From the NCBI GenBank assembly GCA_030052745.1, contig JANBVO010000009.1:434001-498000 (forward strand): a DNA stretch of 64,000 nucleotides. Direction: 5' to 3'. How positions within the stretch are numbered: the stretch's first letter is position 1; the number at the start of each line of letters is the position of its first letter. A program made the translations under genes and the position numbers. This document shows, piece after piece, positions 11,541 through 20,998 of the stretch. The notes below the pieces were generated by a model. It had not been told where the DNA came from, did not search any database, and saw only the letters and a list, made by a program, of their open reading frames with translations. The stretch is from Pleurostoma richardsiae. Lineage: Eukaryota; Ascomycota; Sordariomycetes; Calosphaeriales; Pleurostomataceae.

Positions 11541-12328
11541 GCGCAAAACATATGTACTGTACTCTGTCCGAATATGCCGACGACAAAACGCAAACGAAGT
11601 GAGCAGGGGGCGTGGATAGAAGAACAGAGGTCAGGGATGCTGGTAGCGAAGATCTCGGCTTCTGTAGACGACCCCATCTCGTCCTCGACACGGTATCCAT
11701 CAGCGGGCCTATGACAGATGCGGAGGAAGAAAACGAGCCGTCTAATTCCAAACGTTCTTTATTCTCACCCATTTACTTCGACACCCTATAGGACGCTCTA
11801 GACATCCTATCTAACACGTTCTTAACCCCCATTGATAAGAAGGCTACAAAGAACCTGGATTGGGGGAAGGAAAACACGCATAGCCTCTTATTGAAGTGGT
11901 CTCTCTATGCTCCTCCTCCCGCTGCTTATCGTGAGTAGGTTGCGGATGAGGCGCTCTGGATTTTGGCGGGGATCTCTGTTGCAGTTGCCGCAACCACGTC
12001 CCCTTCCCATTGAAAAATACTAATCAGCAACCAAAATTGAAATAAAAGGTGGTGCAAGTAACGTTAGCAGTCTCCAACGCTGTTAGTGGAAGAGTGGCGC
12101 ATGACCGAGACGCTTCAAGGCACCGCAAGGCGTACTTCAAGACAGCCACGCGCGAGGACCGCCCCGCCTTAGGCTGTCGGCGAAGAGGCTAACCTCTAAC
12201 GGTTTGCCTACTTTCGGGGGCACAAGATCCAGCCAGGCCAGCGCATAAATGACTGGCAGATTGTGGTTTGCCGAGGACGACTGGCATTTCCGTGCAAAAC
12301 GGCCGCCTGGTGTAAGGTACGGGGACCC

Positions 12329-12365
12329 TGTCAATCCCTGACACTTCTGTCAATCCCTGGCACTT
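12329..12365. repeat. Two-copy direct repeat, 18 bp, period 19
   Basis: TGTCAATCCCTGACACTT at 12329-12346 is repeated with one change at 12348-12365, with a single base between them. There are no further copies nearby. Confidence 0.75.
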
Positions 12366-14141
12366 GCCTCGTCATTGTCTTTGGATCTTTGCAGATATCG
12401 CATGGCCGATCAATAGATTATTCAGCGTGACGCGGCGTCTCGCGGAAGAAAGGCGCCACAGAGGTTCGGAGGATCTTAGCTAGCATATGTTGCTCAGCCC
12501 CGTTGGTGTCTCCATACGGTGATAGATATCCGGCCGGATGTCAAGCCCATCACCTGGCCTTTCTGAATACACACCTGGCACGAAGTCCTTGCTCTGTCTG
12601 CATGTAAAGATCAAGGCCGTCGAAGGCATAGAAGGCGTTGTGGCTCTTGGGTTCAAGAGCTTGCACAGCGGACCGGGAGAGAATGCGAACTAGTTGTCCG
12701 CGACGCGGAACATATCCTCTTTCCCGGGATCTGGAGTCGCGTATCAGGGAAACTGACAAGCGTGGTCTGCGTCCATCCGATGCGGTCGATTTCTGTCCAT
12801 GCCACTTGATGACTAGAGACTGACACCCACAGTCGCCTGGCTTTCGGTGCCTCGGCTTGTTTCCCTTACATTATCGGCGCAGAAGACCACTAAGATCAAA
12901 GACCGGCGTAAAGTTGTCGGCACGCCTGCATTTCAGACACCCCCGTTTGCCTATATGCGCCCTGGGAAGACGGTTCCTTCAGAGCTATATGGGAACATTC
13001 TTCAATCGATGGACACCAGCCATGAGGCTACGCTGAACAAGCGCCTCTCTACAGAAGTCACACGCTGGTGTATGCGAATGAAATGAGACTCTATCGGCGG
13101 TCGACAGTCCCACCCATTGCCCTGAAACAGAGATGGATAATGCTACGGCGTGCCCGCTGTAAAAAAAAGCTCTCCCTTTAATAGACGATAGGAGAAAGGG
13201 CCGGCAACGCGGCGCGGAGGCTCCTGGTGCAACAGAAAGCCGTTCGACGGCGACGTTGTGAGCGACAATTACAAGGCAGCGATACTAGCGATAGGCTGTG
13301 GCTGCCTTCTTGGTCGCTGTTAAGCTTCCTCGAGCGAGGCCGCTGTGACATGCCGCCCACCGCTGTGTACGCGCTGCCCGTGAGTGATGTGTGGGCCATT
13401 GAGACTAAAGTCGGCCTCGCAGTCAAAAAAAATAATAAAAAAGGGGGAAGGGGAAAGCCATAGCCCCGCCACCGTCGATCCGACCTCGACGAAGATCCAA
13501 CCTTGTCGTGGAGTAGTCAATAGGCATGAAGCGGAGCATGTACCGACACAGGATGCGCGACCAGCTAAGCGCACCAAGCTGGAGGAGGCGGCTTTTAACC
13601 GTCCTGGGATTGCGGCGAAAGGTATCCGTAAATTCTGTAGGAGTATGCTCCGCTACACTGATGCCGAAGACGCGGGAAGTCGGTCGGCAAAATCCTCGAA
13701 TCCGGGCTGGGTTCATGCCGATCACCAGGATTCCGTGATATTAGAGTTATATAGTGCCTCCATTTGGGAGAACGACAGGATGGTCTGAAGCTGGGTGGCC
13801 TGAATGTTTCGAGCATCCTCCGACAGGTCTCCGACACACGTCTCGATCACTACTGGGCCGGCGTGCATTTCTCTGGCGCGAGAGACGATTTCAATCTGAG
13901 CGACCTGTTCAGGCATCCGCCATAGTGCTCTTCCTACAGAACGTAAGGATAAACCAAGACAACAGGCAAAGGAGGCTCGGTAGACGCGCTGCCCAGCGAA
14001 TGGCCGATCAAGGTGTGCGGTCGATCTGGAGACGAGATTCGCATGAGGGCACCCATGGCGGACAACGGAACCACGAGGGGAAACAACAACTCAAAGGCAG
14101 GGTCGGCGATGGCAGGGTTGCTGGAGCTCTCTACTCCGGAT

Positions 14142-14214
14142 GAGCGCTCATGGCTCATGTTTCATGTTTCATGTCTCATATCCTATAACTCATGGCTCAT
14201 GGCTCATGGGGAGC
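14142..14214. repeat. CATG-rich degenerate microsatellite
   Basis: Short units of the type CTCATGG, TTCATGT and CTCATAT follow one another for about 70 bp. It looks like replication-slippage sequence with no coding role. Confidence 0.65.
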
Positions 14215-16133
14215 CCGCTCCTACGGACGAGCAATTTGCTCATCGTGCATCCCCCGATCGGAGAGAAGGGGTTCCCACACAGGCCGAGAGGGAGAATTGA
14301 TGACATAACCAAATGGAAGCAAAACTGGAAGATGGGACAGGGAGCGAGGGAAAGAGGGGAACACGAAAAGGTTGGGGGCATGAGAAACCCCGAATTCTCG
14401 GACGAGCCGCAAGAGGCCTTGCGAACCATATGCGCACCGTGGACCTGCTGGAACGTCGGCACGTAGGCAACTGTGGCGGCAAGCCACCAGGCAGGACGCT
14501 GGCGGAGGAAAATGTACTCGCTTGGCTTCGGCGCGATCCGCGAGGAGGAATAAGACTCCCCCCCCCTGTTCCGGCTCTCTGGCGGTGAACCTCGCACCGT
14601 GTGGATCTGCACTGTCCTGTTCCGGGGTGATCCATGCACCCACTCCCAACACCGTCTCTCGCAGATGCCGCGAGTTCTTGTGGCTCGTGTCTAGTTACCC
14701 GGGTAGATTATTGGCTGGCGAGGCCTGCACGTTTGGTCCCGTCCTGTCCGCAAAAGAATTCCCAGGATCTTTCTAAAGGAGATAAACCCGAGACCTGACC
14801 TTGAGATGTCTGCTTATCCTCGGATGGGCCGTATCTGTCTGTTGCGTCTAGGAGTGTGCGTGCTTCGTACATACAGTACGTGCATGTTGGCACCTGAGCT
14901 AATGACTATGGCAAGAGAAGGGTGGAGATTTTGGCCTACAATTTTCCCTTGGATGGCAAGGTCATCTTGCTATGAGGGTGCTATACAACGTATGGGGAGG
15001 TAAGACTGTGATACGACTTCACATAGAGTGCCGAGCTGCCTTCAAATTCGGATTACCGAAAAATCCGGGATACAAGAGAGTCAGTGTTGAGGTTCGAGGC
15101 AGCTTGCTTCACCAACTAACCTTCTATGTGGACTAACTATATCGTTTTTACCGCCCATGTACCGTCCATGTACCGGCGCACTACTCAATGTAGCTTAGAC
15201 GCCGAAGGAACGGCTAGGAAGAGTAATGCTGCTCTTCAACCCGCGTTGCAGCTTAGTGAACGAATATGGACGATGGGGCTGGCGCGGTCGTAGTTGATGC
15301 ATTCGCTGCAGACTGTCTGCGAGTAGGCAAGGTTGGTACTGTACGGACCGAGGTCCTGATGGTCAAAACATGAATGGAGCGTGGTCATCATGTCGGACGC
15401 GTGCCGTGGGCGTAACAAAAAAATCGTGGGGTGAGGAGGGGGCGTGGACCGATAAAGGTACCTAGGATTTGATGCCGAGTAGTCGCACTGTAGCATCTTC
15501 AATGGGCGACACCGGGGAGCACCATGAACTTGGGTAAGGGTACATGCACGCCTCGAAGGCACGGAGGACGCGGGTATCTGACAAAAGTGCGAATGTACCT
15601 TGTACTCTCCGTCCTCCCGATTATATGGTGCGTCTGCTGCTGGCGAACCACTTTACATAGTAGATCAGACTGCTCCTCGTGGTTCGCATATTATCAGCCG
15701 GGTCACTGTACCCGTTGTGATGACACGGGAAAAGCAAGAGTACAAGCCAACATCTCAGTCATGTACCTCTCCCTACTGACACCCGTGCTCGCCGACGGTT
15801 CCCCAAGAACCAGAGGTACCTAAAATTATACAGGTCGGTATCTATCAAAAATGTCACATCTCCGGGCTCCTCCTCATCCTTTGTGGCTACTGGCAATAAC
15901 AGAACGGGTCTGCTCGTGTAGGTATTAGTCCTCTCTATGATACATGCCCTTCTCTCAGATATAAAGATCCACCCGCCGCCCACGGTCGTCTGGCTCACTC
16001 AATTCATCCACGTATCTCAGGCCATCGCTGGCATGGTTTCTTATATATCTTGCTCCCTCACCATCACTACTCTCCCATTCCTTCTCGACTGAGCACACCT
16101 ACCACAGTCTAAAACAACCATCACACCTCCAAA

Positions 16134-16430
16134 ATGGCACCCTCTACCGTCCAGTCCGTCATCAACGGGTATCATCCCTCTCGCTCTTTCCGCTCATGGG
16201 TCGTCTCTCCCCCGTCGCTGACCCGCTTTCAACCTAGTTATACCGAGCCCCGGCGAGTGCAGCCCGCCGAGGAACGCACCCAGTCTACCCGGCGCGCGGC
16301 TGTCTTCGTGGAAGCTCAGCGTAGGGAAGGCCCTGTTGTTGTCCTGTCGGTTCCTCCAGTCACACAGCCCACAGACCGACGGCAGCGGATCCTCGAGGAG
16401 CTTGGCAACGTCGAGGCTCACTTCCACTAA
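16134..16430 (+). CDS. Small hypothetical two-exon protein, 75 aa
   Basis: The start ATG at 16134 has a typical filamentous-fungal context (CTCCAAAATGGC) behind a pyrimidine-rich leader and a TATATA element at about 16042. A credible 69-bp intron runs 16169-16237 (GTATCA donor, GCTGAC branch, CCTAG acceptor). Exons 16134-16168 and 16238-16430 join to a 75-residue basic protein beginning MAPSTVQSVINGYTEP and ending EELGNVEAHFH. The intron is a multiple of three without a stop, so retention would give 98 residues. I recognise no domain, signal peptide or membrane segment. The sequence is Arg/Glu-rich and probably soluble. The promoter-like context and the good intron support a gene, but the short length and gene-poor setting make it uncertain. 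A transcript would settle it. Confidence 0.45.
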   Translation: MAPSTVQSVINGYHPSRSFRSWVVSPPSLTRFQPSYTEPRRVQPAEERTQSTRRAAVFVEAQRREGPVVVLSVPPVTQPTDRRQRILEELGNVEAHFH

Positions 16431-16873
16431 TGGAGGACGACGGGCGGGCTCATGGCTAGTAGCAGCTGTGAACCGCCCTCGTCTTCTGGTGTCGGTGACT
16501 CGATGCACCCATCTCAGACCAAACAATGTAGGTTTAGTCCGCAACAGTCCCTTTATTCCCAGGCGTCGTTGACACACTCCATTCCAGATTGATCTCCACG
16601 TGTATCTCGATACATCACACATCCGATATCTGAGCCGGCGTCCTGCATGAACCAACAAGAACCATTTCGAACAGAGGATGACCTCGCGCATGTGCACAGC
16701 CGCAGACAGACTCCCTCGCCAGGTCGAGGCACACCCCATAATACAGGAGCAGCTTGTTGCTGAGGTGAAAGGCATATACGCAGAGTTGACCACGGTCGAG
16801 AGCAAGCACTGACCGCTCTCCATGGTGCAGCGTATTGGATACCAGCTACTGCTCGCTGTTCTGAGTACGACAG
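16431..16873. other. Intergenic, about 440 bp
   Basis: No feature is recognised. Overlapping minus-strand frames across 16194-16966 lack motifs. Part of this may be decayed upstream sequence of the Est1-type relic that follows. Confidence 0.45.
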
Positions 16874-17640
16874 CCTCCCAGCAGCCAAAGACAACGAGAA
16901 GTGGCAAGCACTCATTGCCCTTACACCGTACCCTATTTTATGAGCACCACGATTTCTTTCTCGCATCGCAACACCCTTCAGTCAGTCCAGGCCTCCAGAA
17001 GGCTCGCATCCAGATATCCCATGCCAACACGGATGTGGAGGCATGACATCCAATATTTTTTGGGCCTCCCAGCACCTAGAACAACGAGCAGTGGCAAACA
17101 CTTATTGCCCTACACCGTACATTGTTCCATGAGCACCACGAGTTCTTTCTCGAGACGCAATACCCTTCAGCAAGTCCTGCGCTTCGACGGCTTGCATCCA
17201 AGTATGCTATGCCTGCACGGATGTGGCGGCACGGCATCCACTCGTTCCTGGAACTCTTCCGCCACAGGCGGCCCTAATCTTTGGAGCACATGTTGACGTT
17301 CATATACCTGGCATATTCGATGATGGCACTGTTCCATGAGACGGTACCTGCTTTCGAAGACACGTGGATCGAGTGCCTTGGAGACCTTGCTCGCTATAGG
17401 ATGGCGATCGAGGACGAGGACATTCGGGACCGGCGAGTCTGAACAGTCGTCGTTCGTCGCTGGTATCCGAAAGCGAGAGACAACACCCCTACTACCGGCA
17501 GGCTGTATCATCATCTCGCGATCCTTGCTCGGCCGAATGCCGTCCAGCGGTTCTCCTACTATACCAAAGGTTTGTGCGTGCGCTGCCGTTGTCTTCCGCC
17601 AAGGAGTGAATCATGACGCTCTTTGAACCCATCATGTCCA
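16874..17640 (+). pseudogene. Relic of an Est1-type (telomerase/SMG-like) DNA/RNA-binding domain gene
   Basis: Broken plus-strand frames carry phrases I associate with a family of fungal proteins with an Est1-type DNA/RNA-binding domain: EHHDFFLASQHPS, then EHHEFFLETQYPSASPAL, MPARMWRHGIHSFLELF, LTFIYLAYSMMALFHETVP, ECLGDLARYRMAIEDEDI, TGRLYHHLAILARPNAVQ. In-frame stops occur after FRHRRP and after DIRDRRV, and the frame is lost toward the end. The first part is present twice in tandem with a period of about 190 bp (CCTCCCAGC at 16874 and again at 17065), the second copy continuing into the rest of the domain. The copies have diverged by substitutions and small indels. Only a fragment of the gene is left; no start codon or end can be fixed. 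The family assignment is from memory. Confidence 0.6.
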
Positions 17641-17989
17641 GTTCTCCATTGTGGCACCGCTCTCACTCATCTCCTGATGGAAACGAAGAGACGGCAGAGC
17701 GCAGATCCATCCATCGTCGTTTGTCTCGGTGCACGGTATCGGATCGCGCGTGTTGCTTGCACGCATTGTGGATGGTGTCCTCATGCCGATTGAGGGCGTA
17801 CACAGTGATGCGCGGGTCTGCTGTGCGTTGACCAATCCCGGCTGGATACTCGCTCAAGAACTGGGACCACCAGATCGGGAAACCAATCAATCATGCGTGC
17901 GTGCTTTAGGCAGTATCTTCGGTGAGATCTTCGTGGGCAAGTGCGTCTTCGACTGGACGGTGTCTGAGCTCTGAGCCGCTGCATCGCCG
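17641..17989. other. Short stretch between two relics
   Basis: About 350 bp with no firm identity. A plus-strand frame ending near 17974 (FGEIFVGKCVFDWTVSEL) might be further decayed Est1-type sequence, but the match is too weak to annotate. Confidence 0.35.
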
Positions 17990-18348
17990 ATTTGGCCGGC
18001 GACCTGTGGCAGCTCCTGATCCACCTGGCAGGTAAGATAAGACGAGGAAAGCTGAGAGCATGTACTGCGACTTCGCGAGCACTCGGGACAGCCTGGCCAA
18101 TCGCCACAACCAACTTCGAGAGCACACCACTAGCAGTACCACCACCCGTGGCTGCAACACAGCATGATATGCCGCCCCACACGGCGGACAGCCCGGCCAA
18201 GAAGCAGAACAAGTGGTAGGCCGAGGAGGACGAGCTCATCATCAAGCTGGCGAGCAGTGGCATGAAGTGGGAGGACATCTCGAAGCAGCTGCCGCGTCCT
18301 ACTGGCAAAGGTCTCGACCGGGAGACAGCTACTTGCGTGTCGCTGTGA
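17990..18348 (+). pseudogene. Relic of a Myb/SANT-like DNA-binding domain gene
   Basis: One frame reads a Pro/Ala-rich leader (VPPPVAATQHDMPPHTADS), then PAKKQNKW, a TAG stop at 18217-18219, and on in the same frame EEDELIIKLASSGMKWEDIS followed by KQLPRPTGKG and a stop at 18346-18348. The Trp, the acidic EED and the GMKWEDIS helix match the first two helices of fungal Myb-like/SANT domains of the type KKQNKWxxEEDxLI. The third (recognition) helix and the rest of the protein are missing. It is therefore a truncated, stop-containing copy rather than a working regulator. It sits about 350 bp after the Est1-type relic in the same orientation. Confidence 0.6.
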
Positions 18349-18804
18349 TTCGGGGGACGGCGTAGGGCGCTGCGCCTTCAGATCCGGTCGGAGTCGTCAT
18401 CGGCCTGTCGTCGCTGTCGTCGCTGCAGGGCGCATTCGTAAAAGGCTTCCGCCGTGCCCATTGTTCGGTGGCCCATCGAAAACTTGGTGTGTCGACATGT
18501 TTCTTCGTTTCTGATTCTCCCCCTTTTCCTTTCGAATGGACCAGGGCTTCGGATTGGCTGTCACGTTGCGTCGGCATCTCAATCGCGGGAATTTCACGAT
18601 CCATTTTCTTTTTCTCACGAAACACAAGCACAGAAAGAAAAGAAGAGGGGACAGAAAATGTAGACAGAAAAAAAGACATTAGAATTAGAATACCTGTACT
18701 GATTTTTTTTATCCCAAGCAATGCAGTTCCCCCAGACGCCGTCCGATGCGCGTTAACGTCGTGATTCATTCAATAAGCCTCCCTCGGCACTCTTCCCCTG
18801 CCGA
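18349..18804. other. Intergenic, about 450 bp
   Basis: This is 3' flank of DLT1. It includes A/T-rich stretches around 18630-18720 (runs of A and T) and no recognisable gene. Confidence 0.55.
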
Positions 18805-20175
18805 TCACAGCGTGTCTGTCAGTGTCAGCACATAGGGCAGCTCCGTCCGGTCTCTCCTCTCCGCAAGGCGGATGACAGACCCGCCCGACGCGGAAGCCGT
18901 CCGCAGACTGGACGCGCCGGACGATAGCTGGCTGGCCGGGTACGCCCTCCTCGTCTGGGCGAAGCTGTGCTCGCTTGACGACGACCGTGACACCGCCGTA
19001 CGTCTGCTCTTAGGCGTCGTGGGCGCCGTCCGGAACTGCCACGTATTCTGTGACGACTGCCGGGCGGAGACATGCGGGCGCCGTCTCCGTACCTGCGACC
19101 CGCTGCTTGTCGTGCTTGCCGTCGAGGACGCCGCGCGGCTCTTCTCGCTCTGCAGGCTCGCCAGGCTGCGCTGGCTCCGCGGGGTTGTCGGGTTGGTGGC
19201 GAGCGGGGCGTCGTTGTCGATGTCGCTCTCGGAGGGGGCCGGTTCATCCTCGATGGTGTCGAGGACGGCGGGATCCAGGGCTTCCAGGCTACGCAGGACC
19301 TCCGCGAAGAGGCGCATGAGTTCGCGGAAGGAAGCGTTAGAGATGGGCCGAGTCGAGTAGCGCGAATACTCGTACATCTCCACAAAGTCCGCGATCGCCG
19401 GTGTGGCGGGGAGGACGCCTAGCTCGTGCAGGTGCGCGAGGTAGTCACGGAGGCTCATGCTTTCCCCCCTCTGCAGCAACGCAACGGCCTCGGGGTCGAG
19501 CATGGGCGGGTTGGCATGTGATTCTGGGTCCGGCGGTGCGAGCGTCAGAGCCTTTGCCTCGATTAGGTTCGGGAGCTCGGAGATGACGGTGCTGTACTGC
19601 AAGTTGGGCAGGTCGGGCAAGTTCGGTGAACCCCATCCGTTGTGTTCGATCTCCCCCCAGACAGGCCTGTGCGGAGGCAGCGTGATGCCCATCTCCTCCT
19701 CCACGGTCGCCGTCTTCTTCAGCCTCAGTATCTTCAGTGCCTTGCTCTCCGCCTTTGAGCGGCCGCCGTTGCCATCCCCAGTCCCCGTCCCATCATCCAC
19801 GCTCCCGGCGGGCGCGACCGGTGGCAACACGCGCGGGCGTGCATCGAAGGCGATGGCAGCGCTCCGGCTGAGGCTCGACACGATCATGCGGCGGACATCC
19901 TTGTTGACGTCGCCTTTATCGACGGGGATCCACGACTTTGGGATGGAGGCGAGCACGGAGCGGTTGACGTAGAGGCGGGCGGCATAGACGAAGCCGATGA
20001 TGAGGATGGTGACAATGTATGCGCCGCCGATGATCAGGACATGGATGACCTGGTGGTGGCCGAGGGCCTGGCGGATGACGTCTCCCGGGGTGACGAGGAG
20101 CAGCAGAAGAAGGATGAAGCAGAGGAAGGTGTAGACGGAGCCGTACAGGAGGCGGAAGAAGAATGTTATCGACAT
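18805..20175 (-). CDS. DLT1: Dlt1-like membrane protein (defect at low temperature)
   Basis: A single-exon gene of 456 aa. The N-terminus has two strong membrane helices: residues ~5-28 (FFFRLLYGSVYTFLCFILL...) and ~43-68 (VIHVLIIGGAYIVTILIIGF...). These are followed by SWIPVDKGDVNKDVRRMIV, a conserved phrase of the fungal Dlt1 family. A long hydrophilic region follows, with a conserved PNLPDLPNLQYSTVISELPN segment and SLRDYLAHLHELGVLP. The C-terminal ~150 residues are Ser/Thr/Arg-rich and probably disordered. In yeast DLT1 is named for a cold-sensitive growth defect; its biochemical role is not established. The start ATG is the first in the frame and directly precedes the first helix. It lies head-to-tail with NDC1 on the same strand, 823 bp apart. 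Confidence 0.85.
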   Translation of the reverse strand: MSITFFFRLLYGSVYTFLCFILLLLLLVTPGDVIRQALGHHQVIHVLIIGGAYIVTILIIGFVYAARLYVNRSVLASIPKSWIPVDKGDVNKDVRRMIVSSLSRSAAIAFDARPRVLPPVAPAGSVDDGTGTGDGNGGRSKAESKALKILRLKKTATVEEEMGITLPPHRPVWGEIEHNGWGSPNLPDLPNLQYSTVISELPNLIEAKALTLAPPDPESHANPPMLDPEAVALLQRGESMSLRDYLAHLHELGVLPATPAIADFVEMYEYSRYSTRPISNASFRELMRLFAEVLRSLEALDPAVLDTIEDEPAPSESDIDNDAPLATNPTTPRSQRSLASLQSEKSRAASSTASTTSSGSQVRRRRPHVSARQSSQNTWQFRTAPTTPKSRRTAVSRSSSSEHSFAQTRRAYPASQLSSGASSLRTASASGGSVIRLAERRDRTELPYVLTLTDTL

Positions 20176-20998
20176 GCTGGGGGCATAAGCGGCTGCTAAT
20201 TAAGATGTCTCGGTGAGGAGGCGCTGGGGGAGCAGTGCTGCCGTGGCCCACCCGCAACACGCAATTAAGTGTGATGGGAAGAACGCCGATATCATGATCG
20301 AGAGTATGCGACGGGCGAGGGCGTTAAGAGACAGTCTGCAGGCTCAGCGGCCCTCAGCTGCGTGTGGGAGGAGGCTGGGTATTCAGCTGTGGTCGAAGAG
20401 GGGGGAGGAGGCTTTTCTATTGCGGAGGCCTACCCTCCTCGATACCTAGGCGACCAGACAATCACATTGCGGCCCACACAGAATCAGCAATCCACCAATC
20501 AACGTTCGTTGCACGTCACCCAAACAGGTCGCGAACCGTCGTCGAAGGCCTACCAAGTTGGGTAACGTACGGGATACATCCTCTTCGACAACCGCACTGT
20601 ACGGCATATTGTACCTCAATGGTATCTGCGTTCTTCTGCTATTCCTGAGGGTGGCGGAAATGCTGCGGCTGCTCTACCATCTCGAGCGTCTGGCCGTAGG
20701 TCTACGTCTATGCACAGGTTCGTGCCGGCTTTAGGTAGCTTTCGTGACTCAATCACCTCCATCCAGCTCCCTCTTCGGCATCGCTGGCTTTGCATAATCT
20801 TGTCCTTGATCTGCTCAACGCCAGCCACGCAGCTGCAGGGAAAAGTCCCGCTGTGCCGCACAAATGATGATCATGATCCGATTCATTCCGTCTTGTTCCA
20901 CGGGTATCCCGTCCACGACTGATGTACCTAACGCCTGTGTATCCCCTCCGGGGTTCTTCCTTTGTGCGACCGTCCTGAAGTCTCACTACTCTCTGTTG
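20176..20998. other. Intergenic between DLT1 and NDC1
   Basis: About 820 bp forming the DLT1 promoter and the NDC1 3' flank. Plus-strand frames here have no motifs, and I see no repeat or RNA gene. Confidence 0.55.

Larger units (their letters stand above)
11541..16133. other. Gene-poor intergenic stretch, about 4.6 kb
   Basis: I support no gene here. An interrupted plus-strand frame at about 11600-11940 and an open frame at 13384-13788 (134 codons, with a basic ARPAKRTKLEEA patch) are possible remnants but match nothing I recognise. Short repeats are listed separately. AGGTACCT palindromes lie at 15456-15463 and 15814-15821. At 16040-16130 there is a TATATA element and a pyrimidine-rich leader in front of the next gene. 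Confidence 0.5.

Noticed and set aside
13384-13788. 134-codon plus-strand frame with a basic KR patch
   Set aside because: Starts in a low-complexity AAAAAATAATAAAAAAG tract and matches no family I know; coding status cannot be judged.
18825-19636. Long plus- and minus-strand frames of up to 186 codons overlapping DLT1
   Set aside because: They are out-of-frame shadows in the G/C-rich 3' half of DLT1.
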